DNA of 64,000 nucleotides from Pedobacter sp. PACM 27299 (lineage in GTDB: Bacteria > Bacteroidota > Bacteroidia > Sphingobacteriales > Sphingobacteriaceae): NCBI RefSeq assembly GCF_001412655.1, contig NZ_CP012996.1:682001-746000 (forward strand), given 5' to 3'. Every line of letters starts with the position of its first letter. The stretch's first letter is position 1. A program made the translations under genes and the position numbers. The notes beneath the pieces were generated by a model that was not told the DNA's origin, did not search any database, and saw only the letters and a list, made by a program, of their open reading frames with translations. Positions 63,076-64,000 of the stretch are shown piece by piece.

Positions 63076-64000
63076 TTATTTTGTGATTACATACTGCCCT
63101 CCATTTTTTTCCCAATTCGTTTCCATAACCGTGCACAGCTTTTTCAAGGTTTGTACCAGATCAGTGTTCATGTTGAGATGACCATAGAAACGATGATTTT
63201 GTAATTCTGGAGCAAGGCTGATCTGCACTTGATATTGCATTTCCAGGTCTTCTGCCACTTCAGAAAGCGGCGTTCCTTTATAATCGAAGAGCCCAATCCG
63301 TCTGTCCAGGAGATCTTTGGCATCCGGGAAGTTTATAGTACTCATTTTTTCTTCTTTCTTATTCACAGATACGCGCTGATTGGCGGTAATAATGGCTTCT
63401 GTAGTTTTTCCATTTGCATCAAATGATACGGCGACCTTTCCAGTCACCAGCGTAACATTGATGTCTTCCTGATCGGCATAGGCCGATAAGCTGAAACTTG
63501 TACCCAAAACACGGGTGCTAACCTGTCCAGATTTGATGATGAAAGGATGCTGAGTGTCATGGGCCACCTCAAAAAAGGCTTCTCCATCCAGGCTCACCAA
63601 ACGATGTGCTCCTTCAAAAGCAACCGGATAAGTTAATTTACTATGTGGACTTAGCCATACTTTTGTGCCGTCCGGAAGCTGTATTTGCCGACGGCTGCTC
63701 GTTACACTGGCAATTTCCATTTTTGCAGCACCTCCAATACTTTGCTGCAATTCAGCACGGTAAAAGTAAATTCCGCAAAATAAGAGCAATACTGCTGCAA
63801 TTGCTGCTGCATACCTAAACATCGGATATAACTTTTTGGCTGCAGCCGAATTAGTTATTGCGGCGACTTTTTGCTGGCTTTCCTGTGCTAGGAAATAAGG
63901 AATTAAACCCGTTTCCGGTGCCATCGGAGTCTGATCCCAAGTTGTAGACAATAAATTTTGGAGCTGGTCAGCCTCTTTCCCTTTTTGGATAAGGTTAAAA
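63076..64000 (-). CDS. FecR family anti-sigma factor (N-terminus beyond the window)
   Basis: The frame is open to the right edge, so the first Met-like start at 63951 (TTG) is not real; upstream residues already read LIQKGKEADQLQNLLS. One membrane helix (AAIAAVLLLFCGIYFY) separates a short cytoplasmic N-terminus from a FecR domain with VWLSPHSKLTYPVAF, GEAFFEVAHD and GTSFSLSAY, and a C-terminal DUF4974 with LSEVAEDLEMQYQVQI. It would relay TonB receptor occupancy to a sigma factor, presumably encoded just beyond the window. Confidence 0.92.
   Translation of the reverse strand, partial: FNLIQKGKEADQLQNLLSTTWDQTPMAPETGLIPYFLAQESQQKVAAITNSAAAKKLYPMFRYAAAIAAVLLLFCGIYFYRAELQQSIGGAAKMEIASVTSSRRQIQLPDGTKVWLSPHSKLTYPVAFEGAHRLVSLDGEAFFEVAHDTQHPFIIKSGQVSTRVLGTSFSLSAYADQEDINVTLVTGKVAVSFDANGKTTEAIITANQRVSVNKKEEKMSTINFPDAKDLLDRRIGLFDYKGTPLSEVAEDLEMQYQVQISLAPELQNHRFYGHLNMNTDLVQTLKKLCTVMETNWEKNGGQYVITK

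Overview
The window looks like a chromosomal segment from a Bacteroidota genome of the Sphingobacteriaceae, probably Pedobacter or a close relative. The reasons are Bacteroidota -7 promoter elements (TAnnTTTG) ahead of many genes, a FecR / STN-TonB receptor / DUF4249 set, DUF6266, DUF3078 and head-GIN families, LytS/LytTR signalling, low to moderate GC, and an ISL3-like (ISAon1-type) split transposase. The species assignment is inference. Most of the window is ordinary core metabolism. The accessory part is about 43.7-47.6 kb.

Layout. 0.1-4.0 kb (minus): a tight four-gene cluster (GT87, GT2, polysaccharide deacetylase, flippase-like membrane protein) that looks like a lipid-linked sugar pathway. 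4.5-10.5 kb (plus): long-chain acyl-CoA ligase, gamma-glutamyltransferase, OmpA-type protein, DUF6266 protein. 10.6-16.6 kb (plus): a MarR-controlled beta-oxidation operon (FadB-like, thiolase, acyl-CoA dehydrogenase) with a strong candidate operator. 16.6-18.1 kb: two FKBP-type lipoproteins. 18.1-22.4 kb: a light/DNA-repair block (photolyase, TIGR01777 epimerase, DASH cryptochrome) and the remains of a CarH/LitR-type B12 photoreceptor that has lost its DNA-binding part. 22.4-32.4 kb: 2-oxoglutarate dehydrogenase E1/E2 and, after three minus-strand genes (GIN protein, M1 peptidase, CocE hydrolase), a dihydrolipoyl dehydrogenase.

32.6-39.7 kb (minus): two TetR regulators followed by a TolC / adaptor / RND efflux operon. 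39.8-43.6 kb: murB, an ECF sigma factor, a stand-alone lycopene cyclase-domain protein with a cytochrome-b5-like partner, and a PfkB kinase. 43.7-47.0 kb: tRNA-Asn(GTT) followed by two tandem, diverged ISL3-type insertion sequences. The first has an open transposase frame but lacks its right end. The second has both ends but a nonsense codon. A lone extra terminal repeat sits nearby, and a small lipoprotein gene is cut off by the right end.

47.6-53.8 kb (plus): an exonuclease, an unknown secreted protein, a LytS/LytTR two-component pair, a second CocE hydrolase, a DUF3078 protein and an SMR transporter. 53.9-57.1 kb: LysR regulator divergent from an MdaB-like oxidoreductase over a symmetric promoter region, then pirin and a small GNAT. 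57.2-64.0 kb (minus): CoA-transferase, then an operon read from the right edge (FecR, TonB receptor, DUF4249 lipoprotein, sterol desaturase). I see no CRISPR array, rRNA, prophage or recognisable defence system. The most interesting items are the truncated B12 photoreceptor beside its probable light regulon, the direct repeats in the cryptochrome promoter, the tandem IS arrangement and the lipid-linked sugar cluster.
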